Assembly: GCA_046328715.1 (NCBI GenBank)
Contig: JAXLWB010000023.1
Coordinates: 1 to 64,000, forward strand
Source: JAXLWB01 sp046328715
Lineage (GTDB): Bacteria; Chloroflexota; Anaerolineae; Caldilineales; Caldilineaceae
DNA: 64,000 bases
Reading direction: 5' to 3'
Of this stretch, positions 8,256 to 17,461 are shown piece after piece. Within the stretch, counting starts at the first letter, position 1; each line of letters opens with the position of its first letter. A model generated the notes under the pieces. The model was given only the letters and a program-made list of their open reading frames with translations. It did not search any database and was not told where the DNA came from. The position numbers and the translations under genes are program-made.

Positions 8256-11114
8256 ATGCAAATTACCTGGCAAGAATTGCTCAGCTTTTCCGATAGCGAC
8301 TATCGAACATGGTTGCAGACACACCCATTGGCTCGCACGATCTCCCTGCTAGAAGCTGGCAAGAGTTACCTTGAAACGGTCGACCACTGGCCATTGGCAC
8401 GCCGTGCGCTCAAACGCCTTGCCCAATTGGCGTATGCATTGGCAGACCCTGTTGCCATTGCCCTTTTTTGGCGTATCCGTGCCAATGAATTGCAATATTA
8501 TCAGCACTTTGAGCAGAGCATCCATGCCTCCCGCTTTGCGGCCGCTATCTATTCTAAACATGGAACAGTGCTCGATGTGGCAAAGGCGCGCACGGCTGAA
8601 GTCTTTTGCCTGCGCGCGCTAGAGCGCTTTTCGGAGGCCATTGAATTAGCACTGTGGATTCGACCCCATTATGAAAACAGCGCATTTCCACTGGGCGATG
8701 CCCGCCTTTCCCATGCATTGGCTGGTGTCTATGCGGCAACTTGGCGTTTGGACGAAGCCTTGTCCGAATACCAGCGGGCGATGGAGTGTTTCCGCCAGCT
8801 AGAACTTGAGAATGATCAGGTAGATTGTCTGCAAAACATGGGTGTGCTATCACACAAATTAGATCGTCTCGAGGACGCCCAGAACTACTACCTGCAGGCA
8901 TATACCTATTTTGAGCAACACAAGCGCGTCACCATGCAGGTCAAAACGCTCTTTAACCTCGCTCAAAATCTGATGCGCATGAATCAATTCGATGAAGCAT
9001 TGCATAATCTCGCGCGTTCACGCCAGCTTCTAAATGAGATGGCTGAATCAGCCGATCATGCTTATGCTGATTTCTTTGAAGCGCAAATACGACAACGGCT
9101 CAATCAACTTCCTCAAGCTGAAGGTTTGTTACGTCAAGCCATTCTTCGTTTTGAACATTTAGGTCAACGCCTAGAAGCTACGCAGCCCAGGTTGGCGCTT
9201 GCGAATCTTTTATCAGCCACCTCGCTTCCAGCGCAGTTGAATGATGCTCAGGAGAATTTAGAGCTAGCGCACTCACTTGCCCGTGAATTTGATTTGCCGA
9301 TCTTCGCAGCCCTTTTATTGCTGGAAAGGGCTGAAATCCTGGTGCGTCTTCAGCGATCCTTGGAAGCAATCGAGGATGTCGAAGCAGCACGAGTCACCTT
9401 TGCTTCCAGCGGACTCTCTTTGCGCAAGGCACAAGCTGAAATTGTATTAGCCGATTGTTATGGAGCTTTGCATCCAGAACAAGCAAGGCTCCTTTATGAA
9501 CAGGCGCTCGGCACTGTTGGCGACGTGGTGCCTATTTTGGCTGTGCGTTGCCACCGTGGGCTGGGAAAATTGGCGTCTGCAATCAATCATTTTCAAAGTG
9601 CAGAGGATCACTATCAACAGGCAATTCACTCATTGGACACACTCCGCCGTTCACTCCAATCTCATTTTCATCAAGCCGGCTTCCAGGAGGATGCATTTCG
9701 CTTGAGTGAGGAGTTATTACATACAATTCAGCAACAGAGCGGGCGTGAGCAGCAGCTTTTTAGTTGGGTAGAGCATTTCAAAGCGGCATCCTTGGCTGAC
9801 TTGTTGGCTGGACAGCCACCCGATGCAACCCTTGATGAGGAACTATACCGAGTCCTGGCTGAGCGAGAAACCATTGCCCGACAGCTTGACCTTTGTTCTA
9901 ATGCCGTTCTCAACAATCACAGCACCCAGTTAGCCGCTTCAGGTCAGCGAAGTCGTGAGTTAGCTGCTCACGATACACATCAGTTGCACGAAATCAATGA
10001 ATTGCGAATACAACTCCAGCGGCTAGATGAATCGCTGACTCGTCGCCATCACCCCTCCATCAATTGGCGTGCAGGGATGACAACTCGTGTAGAGGAAGTT
10101 CAGCATTTACTCGATCAAGACGCTGTTCTCATTTCCTACTTTTCCATACACAATCGGCTCCATGCACTGACGCTGACGCCAGACGATCTGCAATATCATC
10201 CTTTGCCTGTTGATTTGCATGAGGTTGACAAACAGTGGGCAATGGCAAAACGTTTTGTCATGCGTCCAGAGGGCGATTCTCGTCGCGCACAACAGTATTT
10301 AGGCCAACTTTATCGAAACCTGCTAGAGCCATTTGTAACACGGTTGGTTGATAAAAAACGTCTGATCATTCTGCCGCATCGTAACCTCACACAAATACCA
10401 TTTGCTGGGCTTTTCGATGCACAAGAACATCGCTATGCCATCCAACGTTGGACCATTCAACTATCACCAAGTGCTACCATTTTAGCTCACTGCCGCCATT
10501 TGCCTCATGCAAAAAAGAATCCACTGCTCATTGGCTATCCAGGAGAACCCAGTCAAGTAGATTATCTGACCAATGTGCAATCCGAGATTGAAGAGCTTGC
10601 TCAGTTGTTGCCTAATTGCCGTTCCTACTATGGTTCCGACGCAACGCTTGACAACGCAATGTGTCATATGCCAGGCAGTCAGATCATTCATCTGGCTGGA
10701 CATAATTGGTTTGACAGCAGCAACCCGCTTGCTTCTGGCATGCCGTTGGCAGATGGGCGATGGCTACGCGCTGCTGATCTTTACCTCCGTTATGGTTTTC
10801 TTCAAGGTGCCTTAGTCGTATTAGGCGGCTGTGATACTGCGCGCGGTGCAATCAGTGGAGGAGAAATCGTTGGGTTGAGCAGTGCATATCTTTACGCGGG
10901 TGCCAGTGCCATTGTTACAAGTCTGTGGTCGGTTGATGATGAAGCAACTCGTACATTGATGCGTTTGTTTTATCGTAACATGACAAGGAATCAAGATATT
11001 GCAACTGCGTTAGCATCTGCGCAACGCGATTTAATCAACGGAGAGATGTTTGCCGCGCCCTATTTCTGGTCACCCTTCACACTCAGTGGCGATAATCGTA
11101 CACTCCAATCATAA
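8256..11114 (+). CDS. TPR-CHAT protease
   Basis: A 952-residue cytoplasmic protein. The frame is open further upstream, but that part overlaps the previous gene out of frame; the ATG at 8256 begins a protein-like sequence, so I take it as the start. Residues about 40-500 are TPR-like helix pairs (repeated LxxAxxxYxxA patterns), then a helical linker, then a C-terminal CHAT domain (about 690-945). The caspase-type dyad is visible: H816 in HLAGH and C859 in LGGCDTARG, followed by the conserved ASAIVTSLWSVDD strand. CHAT proteases are clan CD (caspase-fold) enzymes; TPR-CHAT proteins are known as effectors, for example in type III-E CRISPR (Craspase). No CRISPR genes are near. The substrate may be a cluster member or a cell-death target. 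Confidence 0.85.
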   Translation: MQITWQELLSFSDSDYRTWLQTHPLARTISLLEAGKSYLETVDHWPLARRALKRLAQLAYALADPVAIALFWRIRANELQYYQHFEQSIHASRFAAAIYSKHGTVLDVAKARTAEVFCLRALERFSEAIELALWIRPHYENSAFPLGDARLSHALAGVYAATWRLDEALSEYQRAMECFRQLELENDQVDCLQNMGVLSHKLDRLEDAQNYYLQAYTYFEQHKRVTMQVKTLFNLAQNLMRMNQFDEALHNLARSRQLLNEMAESADHAYADFFEAQIRQRLNQLPQAEGLLRQAILRFEHLGQRLEATQPRLALANLLSATSLPAQLNDAQENLELAHSLAREFDLPIFAALLLLERAEILVRLQRSLEAIEDVEAARVTFASSGLSLRKAQAEIVLADCYGALHPEQARLLYEQALGTVGDVVPILAVRCHRGLGKLASAINHFQSAEDHYQQAIHSLDTLRRSLQSHFHQAGFQEDAFRLSEELLHTIQQQSGREQQLFSWVEHFKAASLADLLAGQPPDATLDEELYRVLAERETIARQLDLCSNAVLNNHSTQLAASGQRSRELAAHDTHQLHEINELRIQLQRLDESLTRRHHPSINWRAGMTTRVEEVQHLLDQDAVLISYFSIHNRLHALTLTPDDLQYHPLPVDLHEVDKQWAMAKRFVMRPEGDSRRAQQYLGQLYRNLLEPFVTRLVDKKRLIILPHRNLTQIPFAGLFDAQEHRYAIQRWTIQLSPSATILAHCRHLPHAKKNPLLIGYPGEPSQVDYLTNVQSEIEELAQLLPNCRSYYGSDATLDNAMCHMPGSQIIHLAGHNWFDSSNPLASGMPLADGRWLRAADLYLRYGFLQGALVVLGGCDTARGAISGGEIVGLSSAYLYAGASAIVTSLWSVDDEATRTLMRLFYRNMTRNQDIATALASAQRDLINGEMFAAPYFWSPFTLSGDNRTLQS

Positions 11115-11129
11115 TCTATTCCTGCACAG

Positions 11130-11593
11130 TGGGAAACATTCAAAGCGGCCATTGTTTACTACCGTGTAGGCCGAGAATGGACATTTGGGTATCGGAATAG
11201 GCATTCTCGCAAAAGTGGCAAGCGTTCAGCGGCGTCGATCTGTGCTTTTTTTGATTGTGGGAAACGGATCACGACACCTACCTGTGCGTGCTCACAACAT
11301 GGGAAGCGTTCAGCGGCGTCGTGATCTGCTTTTTTACGTTGTGGGAAGTGGATCGCGACGCTTACTTGGGCGTTCGGATAAGATGGGAAGTGTTCGTCGG
11401 CATCAACGGCTGCTTTTTTTGATTATGGGAAGCGGATCAAGACGTCTAAGTGTGCGCGCATGAAATGTGGGAAGCACCCATCGGCGTCGATGAGTGGATT
11501 TCAGCATGATGGGAAGCAGATCGCGACACCGAAATCTACGTTCTCGCGACATGGGAAGTGCACATCGGCGGCGATGAATGGGTCAATTACATC
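11130..11593 (+). repeat. 42-bp-period tandem array with alternating unit types
   Basis: Units begin with TGGGAAG (or near variants) at 11216, 11258, 11300, 11342, 11384, 11426, 11468, 11510 and 11552, exactly 42 bp apart, with two degenerate units further left (from 11130). Two unit types alternate: one continues with GTTCAGCGGCGTCGATCTG and then a T-run, the other with CGGATCGCGACACC, giving an 84-bp higher-order repeat. It fills the 3' side of the TPR-CHAT gene. The + frame is open over 11185-11463 (28-residue repeats), and one minus-strand frame is also partly open, but both contain stops within the array. Confidence 0.85.
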
Positions 11594-11603
11594 GTGAAAA
11601 GAA

Positions 11604-11676
11604 AATCTCACGCAAAGGCGCAAAGTCGCCAAGAAAAAGAAAAAACTTTGCGTTCTTTGCGCCTTTGCGTGAGATT
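11604..11676. repeat. Long hairpin of the CGCAAAGGCGCAAAG type
   Basis: A perfect 22-bp inverted repeat (11604-11625 with 11655-11676) and a 29-nt loop. The arms contain TCACGCAAAGGCGCAAAG. A related, less perfect hairpin is at 47698-47756, so this is a dispersed element. It lies between the TPR-CHAT gene (+) and the next gene (-) and could terminate transcription. The rest of the 11594-11831 gap holds an ATCCGTGAAAATCTGCGG stretch, a word I recognise as a common bacterial intergenic repeat; I see no gene. Confidence 0.7.
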
Positions 11677-11831
11677 ATTGCTTCGTTGACCACGACACAA
11701 ATCCGTGAAAATCTGCGGTTATCTGTGTACAATTGTCAAAACTCCGAACTTAGGCGAGTATCATCGAAAGAGTGGGCAGTTCGAGTGGCCCTTTGCTGAC
11801 GCGCAGGGTTCTGATTTGCCACTCGCCACCT

Positions 11832-12974
11832 TTACTCCACACAAGCGACTTGGCGCGAGACTAGAGGGAGGAAGAGCAGCACGTCGCCTTCGATTGGTGC
11901 GGCAGGGCTAACTCTCTTGGGAGTGGTCATCGTGATCCCGGTAAAATCGACCGTAACCGGCTCGCTCCAGACGCCGGGGTAGCGCTGGTTGGGGAAGACG
12001 CCGGGGCCGACGTCGGGCGATTGTTCGGAGCGGGGGCGGATGCGGAATTGGTAACTGCTGTCAGCACATTTGACGCTGTATGGCAGGCTATTGCTGCCGA
12101 CGCTGTCGCTAATCACTGTCTTCCACTCGCCGCTGGGCAATTGACGCGCTTCGATGTCAACCAGCAATTGATAGGCCCCGCCCTGAATCCCGCTGATGTC
12201 TGGGCTCTGTTCGCTCTCCCAGGTCAAGGTGAGAGTAGTGCCGGCTACAGTGGCAGGCAGCCCGCTAAAATAGGCGATGGGCGAGCGGACCACGCTGATC
12301 GCATCCAGGTAGCCATGATTGCCATGATGCAAGAAGGGGCTGTTGAGGCGGGCAAAGACCGTCATGTTCTCGGCCTGGGCGCGCACGGCGGTACGCAGGT
12401 TGACCCAGCGTGACTCGGTGAAGTTCTGGCGATTCTCGGTCCAGACGATCTGGGGCGAGAGTGGGTCGCTGCCTCCTGTCGGGTCGAGGCCGATCAGTTT
12501 AGCCATGTACAGCCCCTCTGGACAATCGTTAGGGATGGCGCTGCCACCACACAGGCTCAACATCCAGCCACTGACGCTGTAATCGACGCCGGGGGTGGTC
12601 GAAAACGATTGGGAAAAGGCAATGTCGAACGGTTTGCCTGGATCGGGCGGCGTTTCGATATCTTGGGCCAGGATCACCAGTGAGTCGATGCTTTCCAGAT
12701 GTTCAAAGATGCCACTGGCCTCACAACTGCCAAGGAAACGTTCACGCGCATAGGCGATTTCTGGATCGCCCAGCAGTTTGTGAATCGTCCAGGGGGCCAG
12801 GCGTTCGGGGTCGTTGCATTCAAAGTTAGGGCTACGTAAAACGGGTGCAGACGAAGGAATCGTCCCCCAAACGGGTTGTGCGCCTTGAACACCACGCAGC
12901 GAGCCAAACACAATGAGAAAGAGAAACCCAAACCAAAGTAGTGTCGCGGCTGCCAGCCGACGTATGGTAGACAT
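11832..12974 (-). CDS. Secreted protein with C-terminal LPLV tail
   Basis: A 380-residue exported protein. It has a basic N-terminus followed by a hydrophobic run and a likely cleavage site near VQGA. The middle (about 45-240) looks like a carbohydrate-binding-type beta-sandwich (CBM/F5-8-like) with the pattern 'GVDYSVSGWM ... WVNLRT ... ARL'. Residues about 240-350 resemble a fibronectin type III/Ig-like domain. It ends in LLFLPLVSRQ plus a short tail, a motif shared with two other secreted proteins here. No catalytic motif is visible. It stands alone, convergent with the CHAT cluster. Function unknown; cell-surface binding is an inference. Confidence 0.65.
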   Translation of the reverse strand: MSTIRRLAAATLLWFGFLFLIVFGSLRGVQGAQPVWGTIPSSAPVLRSPNFECNDPERLAPWTIHKLLGDPEIAYARERFLGSCEASGIFEHLESIDSLVILAQDIETPPDPGKPFDIAFSQSFSTTPGVDYSVSGWMLSLCGGSAIPNDCPEGLYMAKLIGLDPTGGSDPLSPQIVWTENRQNFTESRWVNLRTAVRAQAENMTVFARLNSPFLHHGNHGYLDAISVVRSPIAYFSGLPATVAGTTLTLTWESEQSPDISGIQGGAYQLLVDIEARQLPSGEWKTVISDSVGSNSLPYSVKCADSSYQFRIRPRSEQSPDVGPGVFPNQRYPGVWSEPVTVDFTGITMTTPKRVSPAAPIEGDVLLFLPLVSRQVACVE

Positions 12975-13066
12975 CAGTAAACTCCTTGTTTATCCGTCTG
13001 TACTTTCGCCTTTTTTTCTCGGTTAGAAACGTAAAGTGGCACAACCGGATCTTAGGGGGTAGACAA

Positions 13067-13133
13067 GACCTCTGGGAGGTGGCGGTGGCGTGATTTGAAT
13101 GAGCCAACTGCGTTGCGCCACCTCCCAGAGGTC
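13067..13133. repeat. 18-bp perfect inverted repeat
   Basis: GACCTCTGGGAGGTGGCG (13067-13084) pairs with its complement at 13116-13133, with a 31-nt loop. It sits in the 806-bp gene-free region 12975-13780, upstream of the secreted protein gene and downstream of the oxidoreductase gene. That region also holds the hairpins at 13282-13372 and 13728-13768; I see no credible gene there. Confidence 0.65.
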
Positions 13134-13281
13134 GGATCGACTCGTACCCCTTAGATTCCCGTTGAGCCCGTAAAGTCTTGCCGAAGCAGATTGAGGGATT
13201 TTTGTCATTTCGACGAGGGCTGTTTCGAGAGCCTGTCCTCTCAAGAAACCAACCGTGGCGACTGTCCGTAGAAGCTTGATT

Positions 13282-13372
13282 TGTCATTCTGAGCGAAGGC
13301 TTTTTTGAGCGAAGAATCTTGCGCTGTCCAACCAAGATTCTTCGTCGCAAACAACCGCTCCTCAGAATGACA
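13282..13372. repeat. Two-stem hairpin with TGTCATTCTGAG ends
   Basis: Outer arms TGTCATTCTGAG (13282-13293) and its complement (13361-13372), inner arms GAAGAATCTT (13311-13320) and AAGATTCTTC (13334-13343). The word TGTCATTCTGAGCGAAG...GAAGAATCT is one I recall as a widespread intergenic repeat in Chloroflexota and other phyla. A decayed relative with TGTCATTTCAAGC lies at about 51180. Confidence 0.65.
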
Positions 13373-13727
13373 GATCATCTCACGGGGTTTCTTGCAGGAT
13401 TTTTTCGGCAGCGCCGAACCCGTCACTCATAAGGAAGAAATCTTGCTGTAGCACTAAAAGATTTCTCGCAAACTGCCGCTCGAAATGACAAGATCTACCC
13501 AATCCCCAAATTGGCGAAAGTAATACCCATAAAATCTGGGTACAGGTTACAACGTTACCTTTCCAGCATTCGTAGGTAAGATTAATTCACTCTACAGGAA
13601 ATTATCGCGCTGATCGGGCAGAGTACTGATTGCACTTTGATTACGAATTTACTGGCAATCAGAGTACGGGTTAGGAGGGGAAGCGGAGGGAAAAAGGGGA
13701 AGAGTAGCAGAGTTGCAGAGTGGAAAA

Positions 13728-13768
13728 GTTGAAAAGTGGAAGCGAGAAAGACTCTTCCACTTTTCAAC
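13728..13768. terminator. Hairpin downstream of the oxidoreductase gene
   Basis: GTTGAAAAGTGGAAG (13728-13742) pairs perfectly with 13754-13768, with an 11-nt loop. It lies just beyond the stop of the oxidoreductase gene, which reads toward it. The arms are made of repeated (A)AAGT(T/G)GA words, the same build as other hairpins in this window. A terminator role is inferred from position. Confidence 0.5.
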
Positions 13769-13780
13769 TTTTCTACTTTT

Positions 13781-15373
13781 CTACTTTTCCAAAATCTCCA
13801 TGGCAGCATTGCGACCGTTGACGCCGATGACGCTGCCGCCGGGGTGGGTGGCGGCCCCGCAGAGGTAGACGCCGTCCATCGGCGTTTTGTAGGTGAGGCG
13901 ATGCTCCCACATGTATTGGGGCAGAATTTCACCCTGGAAGATCTGACCGCCAGTCAAGCCCACCTTTTGTTCAACGTCGGGCGGGCCGAGCACTTCACGA
14001 TGGACGAGCGCAGCCGGTAAGTTGCTGCAATAGCGCGCAATCGAGGCAATCGCCAGATCGCCTGCCTCCTGGCGGCGACTCTCCCAGGAGCCCTCGGCAA
14101 AGGTATGGGGCACATATTGGGCAAAGACGCTCATCGTATGGCGACCTTCGGGGGCCACCGATGGATCATAGGCGGTTTGAAAGTAAAGTTCGGTCCACAG
14201 GCGGGGTGGCAACTGGCCAGCCTGGGCCAGCCGATGATGCTCTCGCCACTCGGCCTTGCTCAGCGGTGTGTTGATTTGGCCGTAATGATGGGCTTCGTGG
14301 ATGCCGGGTTTGGCCCTAAAGTTAGGTAATTCACTCAGTGCTGCCGACACTTTCATGGTGCAGCCAGTCTGCGGGATCGCCTCTACCTGCCGCTGCCAGC
14401 CAGCATCAACCTGGTCGCCGAGCAGGCGCAGCAGGACGCGCGGGTCGGCATTCGAGACGACGAGGGGTGACTGAATGCGTTCGCCTGCCGCCAATTCCAC
14501 TCCCTCGCCGGGCAGAATCCGTTGCACAGGTAGGCCGGTCGCAACCGTAGCGCCTGCCTCGCGGGCAATGTCGCAGAGGATGAAGGAGACCATGCCCATG
14601 CCGCCCTTGACATAGCCCCACAGGCTACTGTCACCGCCCAGTCGCCCCGAAGCGTGATGAAAATAGACGTAGGCGGTGCCCGGGTCGAAGGGACTGGCAT
14701 TGGTGCCGATCACGCCTTGGCCGAGCAGGGCGAGATGTAGACGTTCGTCTTCGAGAAAGTGTTCCAGGCAGTCATTCATCGACCATTCAAAGAGCAGTTG
14801 GATCGCCTCTCGGTCGCCCTTAAGTTTGGCTTCGATCTGCTCGCGGCTGGGGCGGCGGCAAAGCCAGATGTCGTCGGCACCGGCTGGGCGAATGGCATTG
14901 CGCACGCGCCCTTTGAGATCGTTCAGCGCCTGCCACCCCTTGAGATCTTTGGGCGAGAAGCGGCTGATTTCAGCCTCACAGCGCTCGTCATCCTCCCAGA
15001 GTTGCAGCGACGAGCCATCGTCAAAGGGCACAAACATGCCCGAGGCCGCCGGAAACCATTGATAGCCATAGGCGGGAAAGTTCAATTCTTCGATCACCAG
15101 CGGATGGAGCAGCCCGACCAGATAGGCGCAGGGCGAGATGCGATAGCCCGGCCAGGTCTCTTCGAGGGTGCAGGCACCACCTACCCGTTGACGCGCTTCC
15201 AATACCAGTACCCGCTTGCCCGCCCGCGCCAGATAGGCAGCACAGGCCAGCCCATTGTGCCCAGCACCGACCACGATCACATCCCAACGGCGCGCCGCCA
15301 TCTGTTGAACGGACATGGGTAGACCGACATTGCCTAGGTTGGCACGGGCGGAGGGAGAGAGAGGGTGGGTCAT
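13781..15373 (-). CDS. FAD-dependent oxidoreductase, phytoene desaturase/PYROXD2-like
   Basis: A 530-residue flavoprotein. Residues about 33-62 form a dinucleotide-binding fold: VIVVGAGHNGLACAAYLA (G-x-G-x-x-G) with the acidic end LEARQRVGG. The C-terminus has the typical second FAD contact, 'GVYLCGAATHPGGSVIGVNGRNAA'. Length and motifs match the CrtI-like amine oxidase superfamily branch that includes PYROXD2, rather than true carotenoid desaturases; no carotenoid genes are near. AAAGGAA precedes the ATG. It lies 51 bp after an MttB-type methyltransferase on the same strand, so the two are probably co-transcribed and may act on the same methylated amine. The substrate is unknown. Confidence 0.8.
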   Translation of the reverse strand: MTHPLSPSARANLGNVGLPMSVQQMAARRWDVIVVGAGHNGLACAAYLARAGKRVLVLEARQRVGGACTLEETWPGYRISPCAYLVGLLHPLVIEELNFPAYGYQWFPAASGMFVPFDDGSSLQLWEDDERCEAEISRFSPKDLKGWQALNDLKGRVRNAIRPAGADDIWLCRRPSREQIEAKLKGDREAIQLLFEWSMNDCLEHFLEDERLHLALLGQGVIGTNASPFDPGTAYVYFHHASGRLGGDSSLWGYVKGGMGMVSFILCDIAREAGATVATGLPVQRILPGEGVELAAGERIQSPLVVSNADPRVLLRLLGDQVDAGWQRQVEAIPQTGCTMKVSAALSELPNFRAKPGIHEAHHYGQINTPLSKAEWREHHRLAQAGQLPPRLWTELYFQTAYDPSVAPEGRHTMSVFAQYVPHTFAEGSWESRRQEAGDLAIASIARYCSNLPAALVHREVLGPPDVEQKVGLTGGQIFQGEILPQYMWEHRLTYKTPMDGVYLCGAATHPGGSVIGVNGRNAAMEILEK

Positions 15374-15424
15374 AGGGTTCCTTTGCTGGTAAGTTGAAAA
15401 TGGTGAATGGTTAACGGTGAATGG

Positions 15425-16972
15425 TTAAGTAACACCAGCTAACTCTGCATTGTTCCGATTGGGGCGCTGACGACGTTCGCGACGTGATCTGATGTTCTCG
15501 GTCGTCGTACGTTCGGGAAGGGGTGGAATGGCGGGCAAGGCTTGCTGGGTACGCATACCCGAACGCAGGATGCGCAGCATTTCATCCGCCACTGCCGGAT
15601 CGGTCTCGATTGGGTTGTAGCGATCCAAGCGTGCTTCGACCTCTTCCAGCGCGCGTTGCCAAAGTTCCTTGCTACCGCCGCGCTCCCACTTTTCGCGGTT
15701 GGTGCGGTCATAGACTGCGGTGGGCAGATGCAGTTGGGTGGGCCAATGATTGAGCGTGTGCGGCGTGGTCAGCATGTGGCCGTCGTGGAGTTGTGCTTTG
15801 ACCAGTTCGAGCGTAGGCAGATCTTCCACCACCGAGATCGGGCGAGCCAAATGCAGTGCCTGGCCGCAGAGTTCGTTGTCGAGCACCAGTTTGGGCAGGC
15901 TGAAGACCATCACATAGTCGAGCATCCCTGGCCCGGAAACCGAGTTGACCCCGGCCAGGGTGGCCAAGAGTGCGCTGCCAAAGGTCTCAGCTCCGGCCTG
16001 CGCATCCAAGCTCTTGCTGTCGCTGAGGGCCATGTAGCTCTGCGTGGGCAGGCCGAGCGCTTTGCCGATCTGGACATAGAAGAGGTCAAGTTTGAGCGCC
16101 TCAATCGCCAGCATGGGCGACGTAGCCTCACGCATATGAAAGGCGGCGGGTGCGCCACCGAAAAGCACCGGCGTGCCAGGGCGAATCAGTTGCGCCATGA
16201 CGATGCCCGCCAACGTATCTACCGTATGAAAGACCGCAGCGCCCACCTGGGTCACCGGTGCGATCAAGCCCATCAACGTCACTGGCACAATCTCCATCGG
16301 GATGCCCCACTCGGCGCAGTCGAGCAAATTTTGACAGGAATCTTCGCTGTAGCGGAAGTTACCCGTAGCGGTGATGGTAAAAATCGCCATCGGGCGAGCG
16401 ATCAAATCAGATTTGTCGTGGCGGAAGAGTTGCATCATCTCGGCCATGCGTGGAACGCCATGCTCGGTGAAGGCACCTGACACAATGGGTTTGCTGGTAC
16501 TCGTTAATACCAGGTAGAGTCGCCAGGCATCCGAAACCTGTGCCTCGATGTCATTGGTCGAAAATGCAGTGGAAGGATAGGCGATATGCTCCAGTCCAGC
16601 GACCAGCCGCACGTAGTCGACAAAATCAGCCGTGGTCGAAGGTCGGGTCTCGCCGGTCTTGTGATCCAGAATTTTGAGACCACTGGAGGCGGGAGTGAAA
16701 TGAACTGCATCGCCGCCGATGGTTGTATAAGGTTGTCCGTGCCGATCATAGAGCGTGAAGGAAGAAGGAACCGAAGACAAGGCTTGCTCGACCTTGTCGG
16801 CTGGAAACAAGACTCGTTCACCACTGGCATCGCAGCGCAGTCCTCGTTCCAGCAGCGCATTGCGCAGGGTATGGCTACGGACTTCGATACCGACCTCGGC
16901 CAGAATCTGTTTTGCTTCGCTGATCACCTTTGTGATCAATTCAACGGGTGCCATTTGCAGAGAGGGGTACAT
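15425..16972 (-). CDS. Trimethylamine methyltransferase (MttB) family protein, non-pyrrolysine
   Basis: A 515-residue TIM-barrel protein of the MttB superfamily (COG5598), near normal length. It reads through without an in-frame TAG, and the segment where classical MttB carries pyrrolysine is continuous (SYMALSDSKSLDAQAGAET). It is therefore of the non-pyrrolysine type, like MtgB, which demethylates quaternary amines such as glycine betaine and passes the methyl group to a corrinoid protein. No corrinoid protein gene is visible nearby. GAGGTTG precedes the ATG. The last 30 residues are Arg-rich and divergent. The partner downstream is a FAD oxidoreductase, and a divergent ABC uptake system follows at 18 kb. 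Confidence 0.85.
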   Translation of the reverse strand: MYPSLQMAPVELITKVISEAKQILAEVGIEVRSHTLRNALLERGLRCDASGERVLFPADKVEQALSSVPSSFTLYDRHGQPYTTIGGDAVHFTPASSGLKILDHKTGETRPSTTADFVDYVRLVAGLEHIAYPSTAFSTNDIEAQVSDAWRLYLVLTSTSKPIVSGAFTEHGVPRMAEMMQLFRHDKSDLIARPMAIFTITATGNFRYSEDSCQNLLDCAEWGIPMEIVPVTLMGLIAPVTQVGAAVFHTVDTLAGIVMAQLIRPGTPVLFGGAPAAFHMREATSPMLAIEALKLDLFYVQIGKALGLPTQSYMALSDSKSLDAQAGAETFGSALLATLAGVNSVSGPGMLDYVMVFSLPKLVLDNELCGQALHLARPISVVEDLPTLELVKAQLHDGHMLTTPHTLNHWPTQLHLPTAVYDRTNREKWERGGSKELWQRALEEVEARLDRYNPIETDPAVADEMLRILRSGMRTQQALPAIPPLPERTTTENIRSRRERRQRPNRNNAELAGVT

Positions 16973-17085
16973 AGGTCAACCTCATAGGTAGAGATATTCA
17001 GTCAACAGTCATGAGTCTCAAGTCAGCGGTCCTTTGTCAAGCATCGTGGCGCGTGACTGCTGACGAATAAGAGATCACGTTACCA

Positions 17086-17207
17086 GGCCCCACCCTAGCC
17101 CTCCCCAAGGAGGGAACTGTCACGGGAAGGACATAATTGCCTGGAGCGCAGGAAATTTCGATCCGTCCCTTCACGGTCCCCTCCTTGGGGAGGGTTAGGG
17201 TAGGGCC
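17086..17207. repeat. 29-bp inverted repeat with CCCTCCCCAAGGAGGG arms
   Basis: 17086-17114 pairs with 17178-17207 (two mismatches). The arms read like GGCCCTACCCTAACCCTCCCC, a word I recall as a very common intergenic repeat in this phylum. It lies upstream of the methyltransferase gene. The whole 16973-17960 gap (988 bp) contains only this, two more inverted repeats (17304-17372 and 17791-17895) and a doubtful ORF. Confidence 0.7.
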
Positions 17208-17303
17208 ACCGTGTGGGCGTCGCCTAGATCCCAATTGTTTTTGCTCAATTCCCATAAGCGGATGCGCAATATGATAGGCAAAGCAAATCAAAGATGCACT
17301 TTT

Positions 17304-17372
17304 GTAGGGGCATCCGCTTGCCGGTGCCCTAGTTGCGTCCCCGGTTGGGCAACCACAAGGGTGTGCCCCTAC
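17304..17372. repeat. Inverted repeat with GTAGGGGCA ends
   Basis: GTAGGGGCA at 17304-17312 pairs with TGCCCCTAC at 17364-17372; the inside also has partial pairing (GGTTGGGCAACC). It is a typical dispersed intergenic element. A related word, GGGGCACGAGG, is used in the hairpin at 63239-63305. Confidence 0.55.
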
Positions 17373-17461
17373 GCATCCTGATCGTGCAATGTCTATCTGC
17401 GTTGTCTATGAGTTAAGAGCATATTTCCAATAGGAGAGAAAAAGAGCGCTGGCGAAGTGGG

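Noticed and set aside
11185..11463. 92-residue + strand ORF with 28-residue repeats
   Set aside because: It follows from the 42-bp array, whose period is a multiple of three; stops appear in later units of the same frame, there is no clear ribosome binding site, and other frames are equally open. I treat it as a repeat, not a gene.
11130..11593. Possible CRISPR array
   Set aside because: Units alternate between two types and are tandem without unique spacers; no cas genes are in the window. This is a tandem repeat.
14759..15322. 187-residue + strand ORF
   Set aside because: It is antisense to the FAD oxidoreductase gene, whose protein is clearly recognisable, and shows no family features.
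15542..16480. 312-residue + strand ORF
   Set aside because: It is the reverse-strand shadow of the MttB-family gene, which has clear motifs and its own start signals.
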